A stretch of 64,000 nucleotides of DNA from Zavarzinella sp. (GCA_041399155.1 JAWKTI010000001.1:62001-126000); one strand, 5' to 3'. Shown: positions 1 through 9,197, numbered from the stretch's first letter. The notes: generated by a model not told the origin, from the letters alone. Made by a program: numbers and translations.

Positions 1-929
1 TCACCCGCACGATGTTAGGTTTTTTTGAAGCTGGCCATTGGCCTTGTGCGTTGTTAACTGCACGTGCTGTACTCTCTGCTTCCGATCGCCCACTTGGCAA
101 CGGCGTACTGCAAAGTGGTGCGTCCGTGGGAGCAATTCTGACACCGTTTGTCATTCAGGGGTTTCGCAGTGCTGGCTTCGCCTGGCCGGTCCCGTTCTGG
201 GTAATCGGTGCCTTGGGCTTGCTCTGGATTCCACTCTGGTTGCGAGTGATGAAACCCGCTGCTTTTCACACCAGTAACACACCAACCACAGCCAATACGC
301 CAGCCCTTCCACCTGCTGTGTTCTACCTGCGTTTTTCCGCACTGCTGATCGTGGTAATCTGCCTGAACATTACCTGGCAATTCCTGCGTGCCTGGCTGCC
401 GAAGTTTTTGAAGGAAAACAAACTGTACAGCGAATTCGAAGGCAACATGATCACCGTGGGCTATTTCATTGCTGCGGATATCGGTTGCATCCTTTCTGGC
501 TTCGTCGTGCTATGGTGTGTCCGTCGAAAATGCAGTCTTCACACCGGCCGACTGATCAGTTTTGCAATGTGTGTGATGTTTGTCATGTGTGCTCTTGCCA
601 TCCCCAGTCTTCCGAAAGGATGGATACTACTGGGGTGCATTTTCATTGTTGGGGCTGGGATTCTTGGTTTACACCCACTGTATTACGCACTGGTACAGGA
701 TTTATCACTGAAGAGCATGGGGTTATTCAGTGGGTTACTATCTGCGATGTCCTGGTTCATCGTTGGCTTTTTCCAGGGGCGTCTGGGCAGGCATATTGAA
801 ACAACTGGCTCTTACGCAATTGGGTTCTGGATTGCCAGTTTAGCCCCACTACTGGCTTTGTTTGCTATTATTGGACTATGGCCACGTGAACAGCGATTGC
901 TGCCCACTGAAAAATCGGGAGAAGAGTAA
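1..929 (+). CDS. MFS transporter, 5' end outside window
   Basis: This is the C-terminal part of a major facilitator superfamily transporter. The frame is already open at base 3 and reads TRTMLGFFEAGHWP before the first internal ATG at 12, so the true start lies upstream. The GFFEAGHWP segment matches the loop motif of the anion:cation symporter (ACS) branch, which includes hexuronate and phthalate carriers. About eight hydrophobic segments follow, with a cytoplasmic loop near residues 80-100 containing a Thr/Pro/Ala stretch. It acts in the inner membrane. The substrate cannot be told from sequence. The TAA stop is at 927-929. Confidence 0.85.
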   Translation, partial: TRTMLGFFEAGHWPCALLTARAVLSASDRPLGNGVLQSGASVGAILTPFVIQGFRSAGFAWPVPFWVIGALGLLWIPLWLRVMKPAAFHTSNTPTTANTPALPPAVFYLRFSALLIVVICLNITWQFLRAWLPKFLKENKLYSEFEGNMITVGYFIAADIGCILSGFVVLWCVRRKCSLHTGRLISFAMCVMFVMCALAIPSLPKGWILLGCIFIVGAGILGLHPLYYALVQDLSLKSMGLFSGLLSAMSWFIVGFFQGRLGRHIETTGSYAIGFWIASLAPLLALFAIIGLWPREQRLLPTEKSGEE

Positions 930-1145
930 AGAAGCACTAAAATATACATTTGTATACATTTTTGGGGAAATTTGTGCTGATTGGCATTTTACACGTCTAG
1001 TTTTGCGCAAAAACGTTATTCCCAATGGGAACTGACGCACCACCAGATGGTTTTTCTGTGTAATAAACGCAGTTACCTTTAAATTCCCGATACGTCCAGG
1101 AGTGTTTAATTCAGGCATTTCCTCAAATTTCAGAATATACCAAAA

Positions 1146-1161
1146 CGTTCCACGTGGAACA
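1146..1161. promoter_or_regulatory. near-perfect parS-like ParB site
   Basis: The 14-bp palindrome GTTCCACGTGGAAC lies at 1147-1160, with A at 1161 and C (instead of the consensus T) at 1146. This is the core of the ParB-binding parS 16-mer (general form TGTTnCACGTGnAACA). It lies between the MFS gene and a minus-strand gene end, outside any coding sequence. A perfect copy is at 35416-35431. No parA or parB gene is in the window, so the function is inferred from the motif alone. Confidence 0.55.
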
Positions 1162-1199
1162 CTAACACCCGTTTGAATGTCGGAGCTGATCCCGTGAAA

Positions 1200-1628
1200 T
1201 TATTCGCCGTCAAATGATGAGAGAAATTCTCTCGCATTGAAGTAGTATTGGTTCGGATCGTGTCCGCCCCCGATGATCGCAGCAGCGACAATCTGACCGT
1301 TTCGGCAAAATGCCGCCTCGCCCCATCCCGATGGTGCATTTACCACACCAAAGAGTTCCTTAAACTCTGGCAGCTGGTGGATGTCGGGGGAACCGTCAAC
1401 GTCCACCGCAACAACTTCGAGATCATCAACTCCCATGTCGTAGATGGCTTTGGTTAGTTTGGAAAATGCGCTCAATGACGGGCCACTCCAGAAAGCAACC
1501 AAGAAAAGAACGCCATTGTGGATGGATCGTACAATGTCGGCATCCGCATTGGCCACATACCGAATGGAGGACGCCGGAATCCGTGAGTATTTCTCAAGAA
1601 TGTGTAGACCGTTTGGGTTACCCGTCAT
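1200..1628 (-). CDS. thioredoxin-fold-like protein without CXXC
   Basis: A 142-residue protein whose pattern resembles a thioredoxin fold: a hydrophobic strand then FWSGPS (VLFLVAFWSGPS), a helix, LEVVAVDVDGSPD, and a strand ending in GQIVAA. The usual CXXC site is replaced by SGPS, so redox activity is not expected. I chose the ATG at 1628 because it overlaps the stop of the upstream EF-Tu-like gene as ATGA and has GGAGAG about 9 nt before it. An ATG at 1646 in the same frame is possible. Overlap with the broken upstream gene suggests translational coupling. The role is unknown; the fold assignment is tentative. Confidence 0.6.
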   Translation of the reverse strand: MTGNPNGLHILEKYSRIPASSIRYVANADADIVRSIHNGVLFLVAFWSGPSLSAFSKLTKAIYDMGVDDLEVVAVDVDGSPDIHQLPEFKELFGVVNAPSGWGEAAFCRNGQIVAAAIIGGGHDPNQYYFNAREFLSSFDGE

Positions 1629-1922
1629 TGCGATGCTCTCCGGCATATCTTGGTCACTCGTCCAAATCCCACCGTCCTTTTACCTTCTCTAATCTCAAAT
1701 GGCATTCCAACGGTGATCTGTTTAGAGTGGACATCATCCCATTTTTCGAGAAGAAATCGGACCGATGCTCGCACCATCAGGAAAGTATTGAAAGCCATCG
1801 TAGTCTTGGCCACCGTAGTAGAACTGCCCTCGGTAGCCACTGGACACACCAGTCTTCCGGCCACCCTCTTGGGTGGTCAAATATCGGATTTCAGCTTCGA
1901 TCTCGTGAAATATAGCAGACAT
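1625..1922 (-). pseudogene. EF-Tu domain-like protein, frameshifted
   Basis: The N-terminal part reads MSAIFHEIEAEIRYLTT followed by SGYRGQFYYGGQDYDG in one frame (start 1922). The C-terminal part reads ITVGMPFEIREGKRTVG and VTKI in another frame (stop 1625-1627). Together they match the small stand-alone proteins related to EF-Tu domain III found in bacterial toxin/immunity and hypothetical contexts. The frame changes by +1 between about 1770 and 1800, around the join PDGAS/VRFLLEKW. GGAGAG precedes the ATG. Either the gene is broken or the sequence has a one-base error. The downstream thioredoxin-like gene overlaps its stop. Confidence 0.6.
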
Positions 1923-1932
1923 GGCAAATGAT

Positions 1933-1976
1933 TTACTCTCCAATCACCTTGACCAGCACCCGCTTGGGATTCGATC
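1933..1976 (-). pseudogene. remnant of a second yjbQ 3' end
   Basis: On the minus strand this stretch reads NPKRVLVKVIGE followed by TAA. It is nearly identical to the last residues of the intact YjbQ protein 0.7 kb away (RPKRVLVKIIGE, TGA). An in-frame TAA about six codons upstream of this stretch closes the frame, so only the tail of the gene survives. The terminal GGAGAG of the remnant now serves as a plausible ribosome binding site for the EF-Tu-like gene. The nucleotide match is imperfect, so the copy is old or came from a related genome. Confidence 0.55.
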
Positions 1977-2119
1977 TATTTGTTTATGACTGTTTGACCT
2001 GCGATCTGGTTCAGGGATCGCACCGGAAGCATCCGCAGCAGATCGTGAAGCTGCTGCGGTCGTTTTGAGGTTGGACACGCTATTCCTGAACCGAGGCAGG
2101 AGCTTTCGCCAACCCCCTG

Positions 2120-2617
2120 TCAAGAGCGTCTCGTTCCGAGCCCGACCGTGTATACCCATTCAATCGAGTCGGCTCGTCCTTCCAAAGCGTGGACAAGATT
2201 GTCTGTCGCATTTCCAGACGGCCACGGCGTTCGCACCACGCCTTTTTCGCTCGCCTCCCCCAACTTGCATTCGAGCCATGAAATCTCATCTGCGGTGCTT
2301 GACGCTTGAATGTGCAGGTGGATCGGCGTTAGCGTTTGGTCCGTGATCAGAATGCAGAGGCCGAAGATTTCCGCTGCCGAATTCCCGATCTTTCGACCCA
2401 CCAACGGGCGGAATCCATCCAAACTCTCATGCGCCCATTCGGGATGGGTTCTTCTCAGAACTTGGGGGAGGAAGAATTCAAGACCGCCAAAGAGGTCGAG
2501 AAGGTGTTCTGAGAACAAACCGTCCGGTGTGTAAGCGATAAAACTCGCACCGTTCGGCAGGTCTGCGAGTATCGTCCTTAGCGAGCGGCTGACAGCCTGC
2601 TCTGCTTTCGATGCCAT
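2120..2617 (-). CDS. hypothetical protein, 165 aa
   Basis: A soluble-looking protein of 165 residues beginning MASKAEQAVSRSLRTIL. I recognise no family. The central part (LCILITDQTLTPIHLHIQ, then ISWLECKLGE) suggests alternating strands and helices. The ATG at 2617 has a good Shine-Dalgarno sequence (AAGAGGAG) 3-4 nt before it. An in-frame upstream start at 2650 lacks this support. It follows yjbQ by 45 bp on the same strand, so the two may be cotranscribed. There is no signal peptide or membrane segment. Confidence 0.65.
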   Translation of the reverse strand: MASKAEQAVSRSLRTILADLPNGASFIAYTPDGLFSEHLLDLFGGLEFFLPQVLRRTHPEWAHESLDGFRPLVGRKIGNSAAEIFGLCILITDQTLTPIHLHIQASSTADEISWLECKLGEASEKGVVRTPWPSGNATDNLVHALEGRADSIEWVYTVGLGTRRS

Positions 2618-2662
2618 CGTTCTCCTCTTACATTCTTGTACAGGCAGCAAGAAGTGTTTCAG

Positions 2663-3085
2663 TCACTCCCCGATGATCTTCACCAACACCCGCTTGGGCC
2701 TGCGACCATCGAACTCGCCGTAGAAGATTTGCTCCCAGGGTCCAAAGTCCAGCTTCCCTTCTGTGATGGCGACGACGACTTCCCGACCCATGATCTGCCG
2801 CTTCATGTGGGCGTCGGCGTTGTCCTCGCCCGTGCGATTGTGGGCATAGCGTTCCGGGGAGGGATCAAAAGGAGCTAATTCTTCCAGCCACTTCTTGTAG
2901 TCCTCGTGGAGACCAGGCTCATCATCATTGATAAAAACAGATGCGGTAATGTGCATTGCATTGCACAAAACAAGGCCTTCCTGGACCCCACTTTTGTGAA
3001 CAATCTCTTCGATCTTCGGCGTGATGTTCTGAAAAGCCATGCGGGCCGGCAATTGGAAGGTCAGGTATTCCGTATGTGATTTCAT
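2663..3085 (-). CDS. yjbQ: YjbQ family (UPF0047) protein
   Basis: A 140-residue member of the YjbQ/UPF0047 family, small trimeric proteins for which weak thiamine phosphate synthase activity has been reported. The sequence shows NAMHITASVFINDDE, then HNRTGEDNADAHMKRQI and GREVVVAITEGKLDFG, with the ending RPKRVLVKIIGE; these are family hallmarks including the conserved His residues. The ATG at 3085 (MKSHTEYLTFQLP) fits the family's N-terminus. The frame stays open upstream to a TTG, but that extension has no family support. It probably heads a minus-strand group with the next hypothetical gene. Confidence 0.9.
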   Translation of the reverse strand: MKSHTEYLTFQLPARMAFQNITPKIEEIVHKSGVQEGLVLCNAMHITASVFINDDEPGLHEDYKKWLEELAPFDPSPERYAHNRTGEDNADAHMKRQIMGREVVVAITEGKLDFGPWEQIFYGEFDGRRPKRVLVKIIGE

Positions 3086-3357
3086 GATTCCAGGCACAGA
3101 TAACGGTATGCCACAATTGTACCTGTTGAAGTTCAACTGTTGCAAGGTTGCTGCTACTTTCCACGAAAAACGGCTGCACACCGCGCCACACAAAGCTAAA
3201 GCAATAGAATTTTGCCGTGCACGCTTCAAAACGATGTTTCTTTGAAAAGAAACAATTTACTTACTCTCCCGCGCGCACTGATTTTCGCCTGCTGCGGATC
3301 TTTTACCTGGCTGACTCCCCACGTGGGGCTGTCCTTTGAACCACTTACACGAAAAAA

Positions 3358-4950
3358 ATGATGCACCATCGCATTTTAATTTCATTAGTCCTGCTGAGCG
3401 TCCATCTACAGTTCTCTTACGCAGATGATCTGTATCCGGAAAAAATACCGGGCACACTGCACCTTTTTGGGGCCAATTACCTGACACCGGAACTCCGCAC
3501 GGACTTTGTCGATACGCTCAGCGAAAAAGAGCCCAAACTGGTGGTGCTGCTCGCACCGGAAAATGAGAAAGTGGATCTCGATGCCCGCCTGGCTGGCTGG
3601 AAGCACGATAAGTGGGCCAGCACAAAACTGGTGGCGCTGAAATCGGCTGACGATGCTGAAAATGAAGAAAACAGGAAAGCAATTCAGGCCGCCAGCGTGC
3701 TTTCAATCGAAACCGGCAATCTGGAGATTCTTCGTAAAGCCTTTTCCAGCAACAAGTTGCGGGAATTATTGCAGGCCCACGTGCGTGCAGGGAAAACCAT
3801 TCTTATCGAAGGTGCCGCCGCTGGCCTGGTGGGCAGTCTGGAACTCAGCCAGACCTACCCACGAATTCAAACGGCACCTGGCCTGGGTCTGCTGGAACAA
3901 TTCTGCGTAGTACCGTTTGCCTTCAGTCGCGATCGACTGGACATTCTGCAACAGGCAATGCGCCTGAAGCCAGGCTACGTGGGGTTTGGGCTGGATACGA
4001 ACACATATGTGCGTGTGAACGGTCGGCAGATCATCGTGCAGGGTACCACGGGTGCTGTGGTGGTGCAGAACGATCAACAGCGACGGGTGGCCAGCACACA
4101 AGTTCTTGGAAATCGGCAATTTGCGGATATTTTTGCCCTGCGGCGAACGGCTTATTATCGCAAAACGGGAACATTTCCGGAAAAATCTCCCTCCCCTCCA
4201 GAAGTGAAGAAGGGAACGCTGGTGATTGTGGGTGGCGGTGGCACCCCACCGGATGCACTGAAAGCATTTGTGGAAGCCGCAGGTGGTGTTGAGAAACAGT
4301 TCGTAGTGGTAGCCACTGCATACGGAGATGAACTTCCCAAAAAGGTATTCGAAGTTGGCATGTTACGTCAGGCGGGCGTGAAGAATATCCATGTGCTGCA
4401 TACCACCAGCCGCACGGAGGCGAATTCGGAAGAATTTTCCAAAATCCTGACCAAAACAGATGGGTTGTGGTTTTCTGGTGGCAGGCACTGGCGCTTTATC
4501 GATTCCTATGCGGACACCTTGTGCGAAAAGCGATTTCGCGAAGTTCTCGATCGTGGTGGTGTGATTGGTGGGTCGTCTGCTGGTGCCTCGATTCAGGCAG
4601 ATTACATGCCACGTGCCCACCCGTTGGGAAATCTGGAGATTATGGCAGAAGGCTATGAAAAAGGTTTTGGGTATCTACCAGGAACTGCAATTGATCAGCA
4701 CTTTTTTGCCCGCAAACGACCAAAAGATATGACCTATCTGATGGAAAACCACCCACAGTATCTGGGGATAGGACTCGATGAAGGCACCGCAATTATTGTG
4801 CGTGGCACCGTCTGCGAAGTGGTGGGACGCAGTAAAGTCGCCTTTTACGATCGCAGTTCGCTGCCCCCCACCGCAACGCCAGATTATCTCGAACTGAAAT
4901 CGGGCGACCGGTACGACTTGAAGAACCGCAAACAGCTACCAGCGAAGTAG
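3358..4950 (+). CDS. secreted tandem S51 (cyanophycinase-like) protein
   Basis: A 530-residue protein with an N-terminal signal peptide (residues 1-22, ending SYA). The C-terminal half is a peptidase S51 domain: TLVIVGGGG, the nucleophile motif GGSSAGAS (about residue 405), DQHFFARKR with the catalytic His, and GIGLDEGTA. This matches cyanophycinase and related serine hydrolases. The N-terminal half has the same layout (TLHLFGANYL, EGAAAGLVG, VGFGLDTNT) but no Ser in the nucleophile motif and no DQHF, so it looks like a dead duplicate. It likely acts outside the cytoplasm. The substrate is uncertain, since cyanophycin itself is cytoplasmic. Confidence 0.85.
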   Translation: MMHHRILISLVLLSVHLQFSYADDLYPEKIPGTLHLFGANYLTPELRTDFVDTLSEKEPKLVVLLAPENEKVDLDARLAGWKHDKWASTKLVALKSADDAENEENRKAIQAASVLSIETGNLEILRKAFSSNKLRELLQAHVRAGKTILIEGAAAGLVGSLELSQTYPRIQTAPGLGLLEQFCVVPFAFSRDRLDILQQAMRLKPGYVGFGLDTNTYVRVNGRQIIVQGTTGAVVVQNDQQRRVASTQVLGNRQFADIFALRRTAYYRKTGTFPEKSPSPPEVKKGTLVIVGGGGTPPDALKAFVEAAGGVEKQFVVVATAYGDELPKKVFEVGMLRQAGVKNIHVLHTTSRTEANSEEFSKILTKTDGLWFSGGRHWRFIDSYADTLCEKRFREVLDRGGVIGGSSAGASIQADYMPRAHPLGNLEIMAEGYEKGFGYLPGTAIDQHFFARKRPKDMTYLMENHPQYLGIGLDEGTAIIVRGTVCEVVGRSKVAFYDRSSLPPTATPDYLELKSGDRYDLKNRKQLPAK

Positions 4951-5086
4951 GTAAACTGGCGGAATGATTGTCTGTCAATGTCCGTTGGAAAATGTGCTGT
5001 TTTTCATTTTTGCCACCAGTTCTGTGGCTCTCTTCAAATAAGATGTGTGGGTAACAACAACCATTAATATGGTGCATGGGAAACTG

Positions 5087-5890
5087 ATGGATTTCTACGA
5101 ACTCCTGGAAGAAGGCCGACTGTCCGAAGCCCTGGAACATCAACTCCAACAGTGGCGATCCTCCCCAGGCACTCTGGAAGTGGGAATCCCACTGATCATT
5201 GTGCAGGTGATGCTGGGTAACTGGCTGGAAGCCAGGCAATTACTGCAGGCAATCCCCGTGATGGATCAGGACGAGAAAGAGTACCTGGATATCTGGAGCC
5301 ACCTGCTGACGTGCGACGAAGCCCGCCAGCAACCGAATGTTGTTCCCACGATTCTGGGCGAATCTCTCCCCTGGTTGCCCACGTGGGAGAAGGTTTTTCG
5401 ACTCTACGATCAGGAAATCCCCGATTCCCTGTTGGATGAGTGGGAGCAATTGCAGGAAAACGATGATCTGTTTCAGGGAAATCTGCCTGGCACCATCAAT
5501 GGGGAACCGTTTGAGACATTTCTCGACCCAGACGAACGCTGGCACCCGATGCTGGAACTGTTCACTGAACGTGGGTGGAGCGTCATTCCTTTTCCATCCG
5601 TGCGTGTGATCGACCTGCAGACCACCGAAGATATGATGGATCTGCTATATCGCTATATTGAAGTACGGTTACATTCCGGCGAAATCATCCGAGGCAGAAC
5701 CCCACGGTTCTACCGATTGACCTGTCAATCCAACGATCCGGAAATCCAGTCCGGTGTCAGCACGGAATTCACCGAGCCGAATGGCCTGATGTGCTGCCGA
5801 GGGGAACGAAACTGGATTATTGAAGAGGAACCCACCAGTGTGATGGAAGATGTCTCGATCGAATTTCCTAAAGTGATGAGACTGTTCTAA
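5087..5890 (+). CDS. ImpE/SciE-like TPR protein
   Basis: The protein begins MDFYELLEEGRLSEALE, the TPR-like opening of the ImpE/SciE family. It continues with GNWLEARQLLQAIP and the family's signature DPDERWHPMLELFTERGWSVIPFPSV, DLLYRYIEVRL and GEIIRGRTPRFY. ImpE proteins accompany some type VI secretion clusters, but no other T6SS gene is near, so a different protein-assembly role is likely. The ATG at 5087 best fits the family start. In-frame ATGs at 5045 and 5069 also exist. The length, about 267 residues, is normal for the family. It is an isolated plus-strand gene facing hemL. Confidence 0.75.
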   Translation: MDFYELLEEGRLSEALEHQLQQWRSSPGTLEVGIPLIIVQVMLGNWLEARQLLQAIPVMDQDEKEYLDIWSHLLTCDEARQQPNVVPTILGESLPWLPTWEKVFRLYDQEIPDSLLDEWEQLQENDDLFQGNLPGTINGEPFETFLDPDERWHPMLELFTERGWSVIPFPSVRVIDLQTTEDMMDLLYRYIEVRLHSGEIIRGRTPRFYRLTCQSNDPEIQSGVSTEFTEPNGLMCCRGERNWIIEEEPTSVMEDVSIEFPKVMRLF

Positions 5891-5929
5891 TAAATCTGTT
5901 TTGCTGATAGTGAGAACATTTTGGCAATC

Positions 5930-7222
5930 TCAGCGCCTTGAAAGTGCCCGGAACGATTCCCGCACGGCTTTGATCGTGCCAGCAATTTCCGCATCATCGT
6001 GCATCGTGGAATTAAACGCTGCCTCAAACTGGCTGCATGGCAGGTAAATACCACGGTTCATCATTTCCCAGAAAAATGCACCAAACTTTTTGGTATCGGA
6101 CGTCTGTGCGGTCACCAGATCGACCACGGGGGTTTCGGTGAAGAAAAGTGTCCACATGCTGCCGATTCGATTGAACTGGTACGGCACCCCAATATTGGCT
6201 GCGGCCTGTCGGATACCTTCCTCCAGTTTGGCACCCAACTGGTTCAGCCTCTCGTAGGGTGGGGAATCCCGCAGAATTTTCAGCGTTGTCAGCCCCGCAG
6301 CCATCGCGACGGGATTGCCACTCAGTGTGCCAGCCTGAAATACTTTGCCTGCAGGCATAATCTGCTGCATCAGGTGGGCTTTGCCGCCGTAAGCACCTAC
6401 GGGATAACCACCTCCGACGATTTTGCCGAGCACGGTGATATCGGGATCATCGCCGTAAACACCTTGGGCACCTGCCAGAGACAAGCGAAACCCGGTCATC
6501 ACTTCATCGTAAATCAGCAACGCACCGTACGTGCGGGTGATTTCGCGCAGAGCAGAACGAAATTCAGGCGTGGGCTGAATCAGCCCCATGTTTCCAGCAA
6601 CTGGTTCCAGCATCACACCAGCAATTTCCGCCCCACGGTGGGCAAAAAGTTCCGTCAGACTGGTCACACAGTTGTAGGGAAGCACGACAGTATCTGCGGT
6701 GCAGCCAGCAGGTACACCTGGACTGGAAGGCACTCCGTGCGTCAGGGCACTGGAGCCTGCTGCCACCAGCAACGCATCCACATGACCGTGGTAGCACCCC
6801 GCAAATTTGACGATCACATTCCGGCCAGTTGCCCCACGTGCCAGGCGAATGGCACTCATTGCCGCTTCCGTTCCCGAACTGACCATCCGCACCATTTCGA
6901 TACTGGGAACCAGTTCGCAGATCAGTTCGGCCAGTTCCGTTTCAGCCTCACAGGGTGCGCCATAACTACTCCCACGTGCAGCAGCCTGCGTGGCAGCAGC
7001 CACCACTTCCGGGTGGGCATGGCCAAGGATCATCGGGCCCCACGAACCAATGTAATCGAGGTACTTGTTGCCATCCAGATCGTACAGATACGGCCCTTCG
7101 GCTTTGGCAATGAAAATGGGTTCCCCACCCACCGCACCGAAGGCGCGTGCGGGGCTGTTCACCCCACCTGGGATCACTTTTTTGGCACGGGCAAAGGCGG
7201 CAGTACTAAGTTCTCTATTCAT
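5930..7222 (-). CDS. hemL: glutamate-1-semialdehyde 2,1-aminomutase
   Basis: Converts glutamate-1-semialdehyde to 5-aminolevulinate in the C5 route to heme; PLP-dependent, cytoplasmic. Visible hallmarks are ARAKKVIPGGVNSPARAF at the N-terminus, YDLDGNKYLDYIGSWGP, GTEAAMSAIRLARG, IYDEVMTGFR with the PLP-contacting Asp, VLGKIVGGGYPVGAYGG with the Schiff-base Lys, and FQAGTLSGNP. The length of 430 residues is normal. The ATG at 7222 (MNRELSTAAFARAKK) matches the family. The frame runs 15 codons further upstream to 7267, which would overlap the region just after the kinase stop. Confidence 0.95.
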   Translation of the reverse strand: MNRELSTAAFARAKKVIPGGVNSPARAFGAVGGEPIFIAKAEGPYLYDLDGNKYLDYIGSWGPMILGHAHPEVVAAATQAAARGSSYGAPCEAETELAELICELVPSIEMVRMVSSGTEAAMSAIRLARGATGRNVIVKFAGCYHGHVDALLVAAGSSALTHGVPSSPGVPAGCTADTVVLPYNCVTSLTELFAHRGAEIAGVMLEPVAGNMGLIQPTPEFRSALREITRTYGALLIYDEVMTGFRLSLAGAQGVYGDDPDITVLGKIVGGGYPVGAYGGKAHLMQQIMPAGKVFQAGTLSGNPVAMAAGLTTLKILRDSPPYERLNQLGAKLEEGIRQAAANIGVPYQFNRIGSMWTLFFTETPVVDLVTAQTSDTKKFGAFFWEMMNRGIYLPCSQFEAAFNSTMHDDAEIAGTIKAVRESFRALSRR

Positions 7223-7270
7223 TTTGGTCGTGTAATTGGTTGCAAGGGGTGAGGAAAGTTTAATCAATTA

Positions 7271-9197
7271 TTATTTGGGGTGTTTTGCGAGTTGTGCTTT
7301 GATGGCATCCACCTGTTTGCCAAGATCGCCGGTTTCGCTGGCATACATATCGCGGATTTCCCGCAGCACGGCCCGCGTGTCACGTCGAACAGCCGCACTT
7401 TCATTGGTCAGATTGGGGAGAAGCAGTTTCAATTTTTCTTCTATCATCGCCACGCGGGCTGGGGTGTCTTTCGGCTCGGTTTTCGCATCCAGTTCTTTCA
7501 GGCGGGCTGCGGCATAAATCACCCACGGTCGCGTCTGGATATCCCCTTCCGAAGATTGCCTTAACGTCGACCATCGCTGCTTTGCCATGGTAAAATCACC
7601 CAGCTTTTCCAGGCGGATCGGGTAGAGGACCATTGCCTCCAGTTCGCTTTCTGCAGCAAAATCCTTGTCTTCCAGCTGAAGCCTTTCCAGGCGTTTCAGC
7701 CACGTCTTGACCTGTTCTTCGGTGGTGGCGATGTCTTTCAGTTTCTTTTCCGCAATCCAGCCCCAGATCGAAGAAGATTCCAGCAGTTCTTTCGAATGCT
7801 TGTCTACCAGGCTTTGCCAGGTGCTGCGTGCCAGGCCCAGGTCGCCTTCTTCTTCAGCAGCAAGTCCGATCATCATTTTCTTGTATGCTTCGGGATCATC
7901 GCCTTCGGATGGCTTTGCACGTAGATTTTCGCGGCCAAATCGGTTCAGCAAAATGCGTTCTTTGCGGCCCACTTTTACATCCCGGATCAGTTGTTGCATT
8001 TCTGCCGCTTTGTCCGGATTCTCTTTCCCGTAATACTTTAGATAGTCGTTCGCGGCGTTAATTTTCGCCTCTTCATCGGTAATTTTTGCCACACGGGCCA
8101 GCAGCACCTCTTCGCTGGGTGGTGCAATTGCCCCTTGATACACGATGAAGCCGATCCCGCCAAGTAACGCGAGGCCAGCAACAATTACAAACCAGCCTTT
8201 CTGGTAGATTGGCTGCTTCTTTTTGCGTAATTTCTTTTTACGGGAGCCCGCTTTGAGAAGTCTTGCTGCTTTTCGGTCTTCTTCACTGTCTTTACTTGAA
8301 AGCCCACGTTCGTTAGCTTTGTCGCTACTGATGCTTTGCTGGGAGTGGGCTTTTTCCAGCACTTCATCCAGTGCTTCCGCCACCATATCTGCATCACGTG
8401 GGCGATGATCGGGCTTTTTCTCCATTAACTGGCAGATCAACGTATCCAGCCAGGGTGGGATGTCCGGATTCAACTTAATCGGCCGCACAAACTGGCCATT
8501 CACGTGCAGCATGAACATCTCTACGGGCGATTCTGCCATAAACGGCTTTCGACCTGTCAATAATTCATACATCACAATCCCCATTGAGTAGAGATCGCTT
8601 TTGCCGGTCAGAATTCGCTCCCCACGGCACTGTTCCGGCGACATGTAGGCGGCAGTCCCAATCGTGTTATTCGCACCTGTGAGTGCAGTGACATCGACAT
8701 CCTTGGCGATACCAAAGTCGGTCAGTTTCAGGATGCCTTCGGTGGTCAGCATCAGGTTGGAGGGTTTCAAGTCGCGGTGGATAATTCCTTTTTCGTGGGC
8801 GTGCTGCAACGCACCGCACAGTTGCTTGCCCATTTCCACCACTTCTTCCCACGAAAAAGGCGGGCTGGGGTGCAGCCAACATCCGGTCACTCATCACGCG
8901 ATCCAGCGATTGCCCCTGCACATATTCCATCGCAAAAAAAGGCGTGTCTTTGTATTTGCCGGTAGCCAGCAACCGCACAATATTGGGGTGTTTTAATTGC
9001 TGCAGAATCTTGGCTTCCCTTTCGAAGCGAAGAAGTGCCTGATCATTGGCCGACAAGCCAAAGGCAATAATCTTCAGGGCCACCTGACGGGTGGGCTTCC
9101 CTTTCTGCTCGAACTGGGCCAGATACACGGTGCCCATGGCACCGGAACCAAGTTCTTTTTCGATTCGAAAAGGGCCGATGCTACTGCCCAACAGCAT
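7271..9197 (-). pseudogene. Hanks-type Ser/Thr kinase, frameshifted
   Basis: The first segment (ATG 9197 to about 8870) carries the kinase N-lobe: GSGAMG glycine loop, VALKII with Lys42, and EYVQGQSLDRV. The second, in a +1-shifted frame (to 7271), carries PFSWEEVVEMGKQLC, HRDLKPSN, DFG and SPEQ, then a Lys/Arg-rich stretch, one membrane helix (GWFVIVAGLALLGGIGF) and an alpha-helical C-terminal region of about 280 residues outside the membrane. Joined, they give a planctomycete sensor-type kinase of about 640 residues. The shift falls in 8845-8895, next to a run of five A on the plus strand. Neither half alone would be active. Confidence 0.8.

Noticed and set aside
5087..5890. Type VI secretion locus
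   Set aside because: No Tss, Hcp, VgrG or ClpV gene is nearby; one ImpE-like gene is not enough.
5999..7252. Long open frame of 417 codons on the plus strand
   Set aside because: It lies antisense to hemL, and its His/Cys/Arg-rich translation shows no family pattern. It is a shadow of the real gene.
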